From: Capsaspora owczarzaki ATCC 30864
Lineage: Eukaryota > Opisthokonta > Filasterea
Direction of reading: 5' to 3'
DNA: 64,000 bases
Assembly (NCBI RefSeq): GCF_000151315.2
Contig: NW_011887292.1
Coordinates: 2,271,181 to 2,335,180, forward strand
The notes under the pieces: model-generated
What the model was told of the DNA's origin: nothing
The model's input: the letters and a program-made list of their open reading frames with translations, nothing else
The model's database searches: none
In this document: in pieces, positions 62,801 to 64,000 of the stretch
Position numbering within the stretch: position 1 is the first letter of the stretch
Layout of the letters: the number at the start of each line of letters is the position of its first letter
Position numbers and translations under genes: made by a program

Positions 62801-63960
62801 GTGCAGTATCTCGTCAATTCATCGCTCGGAGCGGCGTTCGAGTTTTTGCAGCCCATCGAGGCCAAGTTTCGACAAACCTTCTTTGAGGCCCTCATCCGCC
62901 TTGCCATGCTCAACACGGGGGGCTACGATGACGTTCGGCTTGAGCGATTCTTGTTGCACTTTGATCAGCTCTTCGATGACGTGATCAACAAGCTCCAAAC
63001 CGCTGGTGCTCTCCAGCAAGAGGAGCTGCGCCACCAAGTCGTTTGCCTTGCTCGGGATCTCACTGGCGTGGTGAGCGCCTTTTCGAAAAAGAGCCATTTC
63101 ATGCTGCTGTTTGAGTGGATGTAAGGTTTTTTTTTAGTTTTTTTTTAGGTTTTTTGGTTGGTTTGTCGCGCATGAACGAGGGGAATGGCATTCGGAACTG
63201 ACGTGGCTCTACCCTTGTATCATTTCAGTCAACCGGTCTATTTATCCGTGTTCAGTGCCGCACTTGAAGATAGCGACGACCCACAGTTGATCGTGCCCAT
63301 CTTGAAGCTTTTCGTGGAACTCTGCACCAACACTGGTCAACGGATTGTGTTTGACACAACGTCGCCGGGAGGAGTGCATCTATTTCGCGAAATGTCTCGC
63401 GTTTTGAGCCTCTGTGGTAAGAGCCTCGGGCGGGGACTCTGCTGATGCTTAATCTACCTAGATCGTTCCAATTGACTTTCCTGATTGGCTTGGATGTTGG
63501 ACTCTTGACACTGCGACAGCTCGCAAATTTGTGGGAGTGAATGCTTCTAACATAGATTCAAGTTACCTCTTCGAGTACAAGTAAGACTCACGCATCCATT
63601 TTTTTGTTTGCAAAGCTAACCATTGCTGCTCTCACTCTCGCATGTACTGCAAACGCACCAGGTACAAGAGCTGCATCCACTGCTTTGCGCTGATTCGTAA
63701 TGCTCTGGCGGCCAATTTCGTCAACCTCGGAGTCATGACCTTGTATCACGACGACTCGGTTGAGACAGCGCTTGTTTCCTTCCTCCAGCTGATGAGCTCC
63801 ATTCCAACCACGGACCTGGTCAGCATCCCGAAACTAACCAAAAACTTTTTCTCGGCGCTCGACTACTTCCTTCAAGACCTCACAAGCTACCTGTTTGTGA
63901 TGCCTGTCACGTTGTACATTTCCGTGCTCGGCTGCGTCGAAGAAGGCCTGAAACACATTG
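59816..63960 (+). CDS. XPO7: Exportin-7 (RanBP16), 5' part; continues past the window
   Basis: Ten exons visible: 59816-60056, 60335-60703, 60825-60925, 61010-61105, 61223-61501, 61588-61692, 61757-63120, 63229-63416, 63520-63580 and 63662-63960. Phases agree; the last ends at a GTCAGT donor in phase 1, so coding continues beyond 64000. About 1,034 residues are seen of the usual ~1,090. Stretches matching XPO7: LSKCELVL, RIGWFEIAAGQ, LPNSWNAII, IYQQFCRMLFLLKRNHQL, ALGRFDYDRTRRLLEQ, IVWLVMMIGALIGGR, FMLLFEWMQPVYLSV, FDTTSPGGVHLFREMSRVL. Exportin-7 is a HEAT-repeat karyopherin that exports (and imports some) proteins with Ran-GTP. A Pro/Gly/Ala-rich loop (about 62070-62200) is longer than in animals. 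Confidence 0.96.
60203..60308. repeat. Minisatellite of a 9-nt unit in XPO7 intron 1
   Basis: About twelve head-to-tail copies of ATTGTGCTC and close variants (ATTGTGCTG, ATTGTGGTC). Confidence 0.93.
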
Positions 63961-64000
63961 GTCAGTGTTCGGATTCATTGATAGATTTGCTGGTATGCAT

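Overview
This is a window of nuclear DNA from a compact, intron-rich eukaryote. Twenty-one protein-coding genes lie on both strands, mostly a few hundred bases apart. Almost every intron is GT-AG, usually 60-300 nt. Exon ends were placed by hand and checked by requiring splice phases to match across each intron. The gene set points to a unicellular holozoan or close opisthokont relative, for example a filasterean such as Capsaspora: a STRIPAK subunit (STRIP1/2), exportin-7, a CERT-type START protein, an ADAM-like protease with an SH3 tail, a claudin-like tetraspan protein and an LRR receptor with a tyrosine-rich tail. That placement is inference; no search was possible.

Layout. 1-12 kb: 3' part of a C2/PH-GRAM/myotubularin/FYVE lipid phosphatase (+), PLPBP (-), an unrecognised mitochondrial membrane protein (+), a transmembrane ADAM-like metalloprotease with cytoplasmic SH3 domain (-), and LIPT2 octanoyltransferase (-). 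12-27 kb: bubblegum-type acyl-CoA synthetase (-), a type II Ser/Ala-rich membrane protein (+), SEC14-GOLD protein (-), ZIP zinc transporter (-), and a membrane-anchored CERT-like START protein (+). 28-38 kb: claudin-like protein (+), a 23-exon LRR receptor with one repeat per exon (+), and a nuclear-looking Lys/Ala-rich protein (+). 38-48 kb: ENTPDase (-, its 3' end lost in a run of N), UBXN6 (+, frame broken by a 46-bp duplication), CDC25/ACR2-type phosphatase (+), and an FAD amine oxidase (-). 48-64 kb: STRIP1/2 (+), LMAN2/VIP36 lectin (+), UBR7 (-), an epimerase-glycosyltransferase fusion (-), and exportin-7 (+, runs off the window).

There is no operon-like logic. Several genes share short divergent promoter regions: PLPBP with the mitochondrial protein, ZIP with START, ENTPD with UBXN6, amine oxidase with STRIP, and the epimerase fusion with XPO7. 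Two themes recur. One is lipid and membrane-trafficking chemistry: myotubularin, SEC14, CERT-START, ACSBG and VIP36. The other is a surface and signalling set found in lineages near animals: ADAM-SH3, LRR receptor, claudin-like protein and STRIPAK.

Non-coding sequence is rich in GA/CT and CA/GT microsatellites, poly-A runs and 8-13 nt C or G runs. I saw no rRNA, tRNA, transposon, viral element or CRISPR array.
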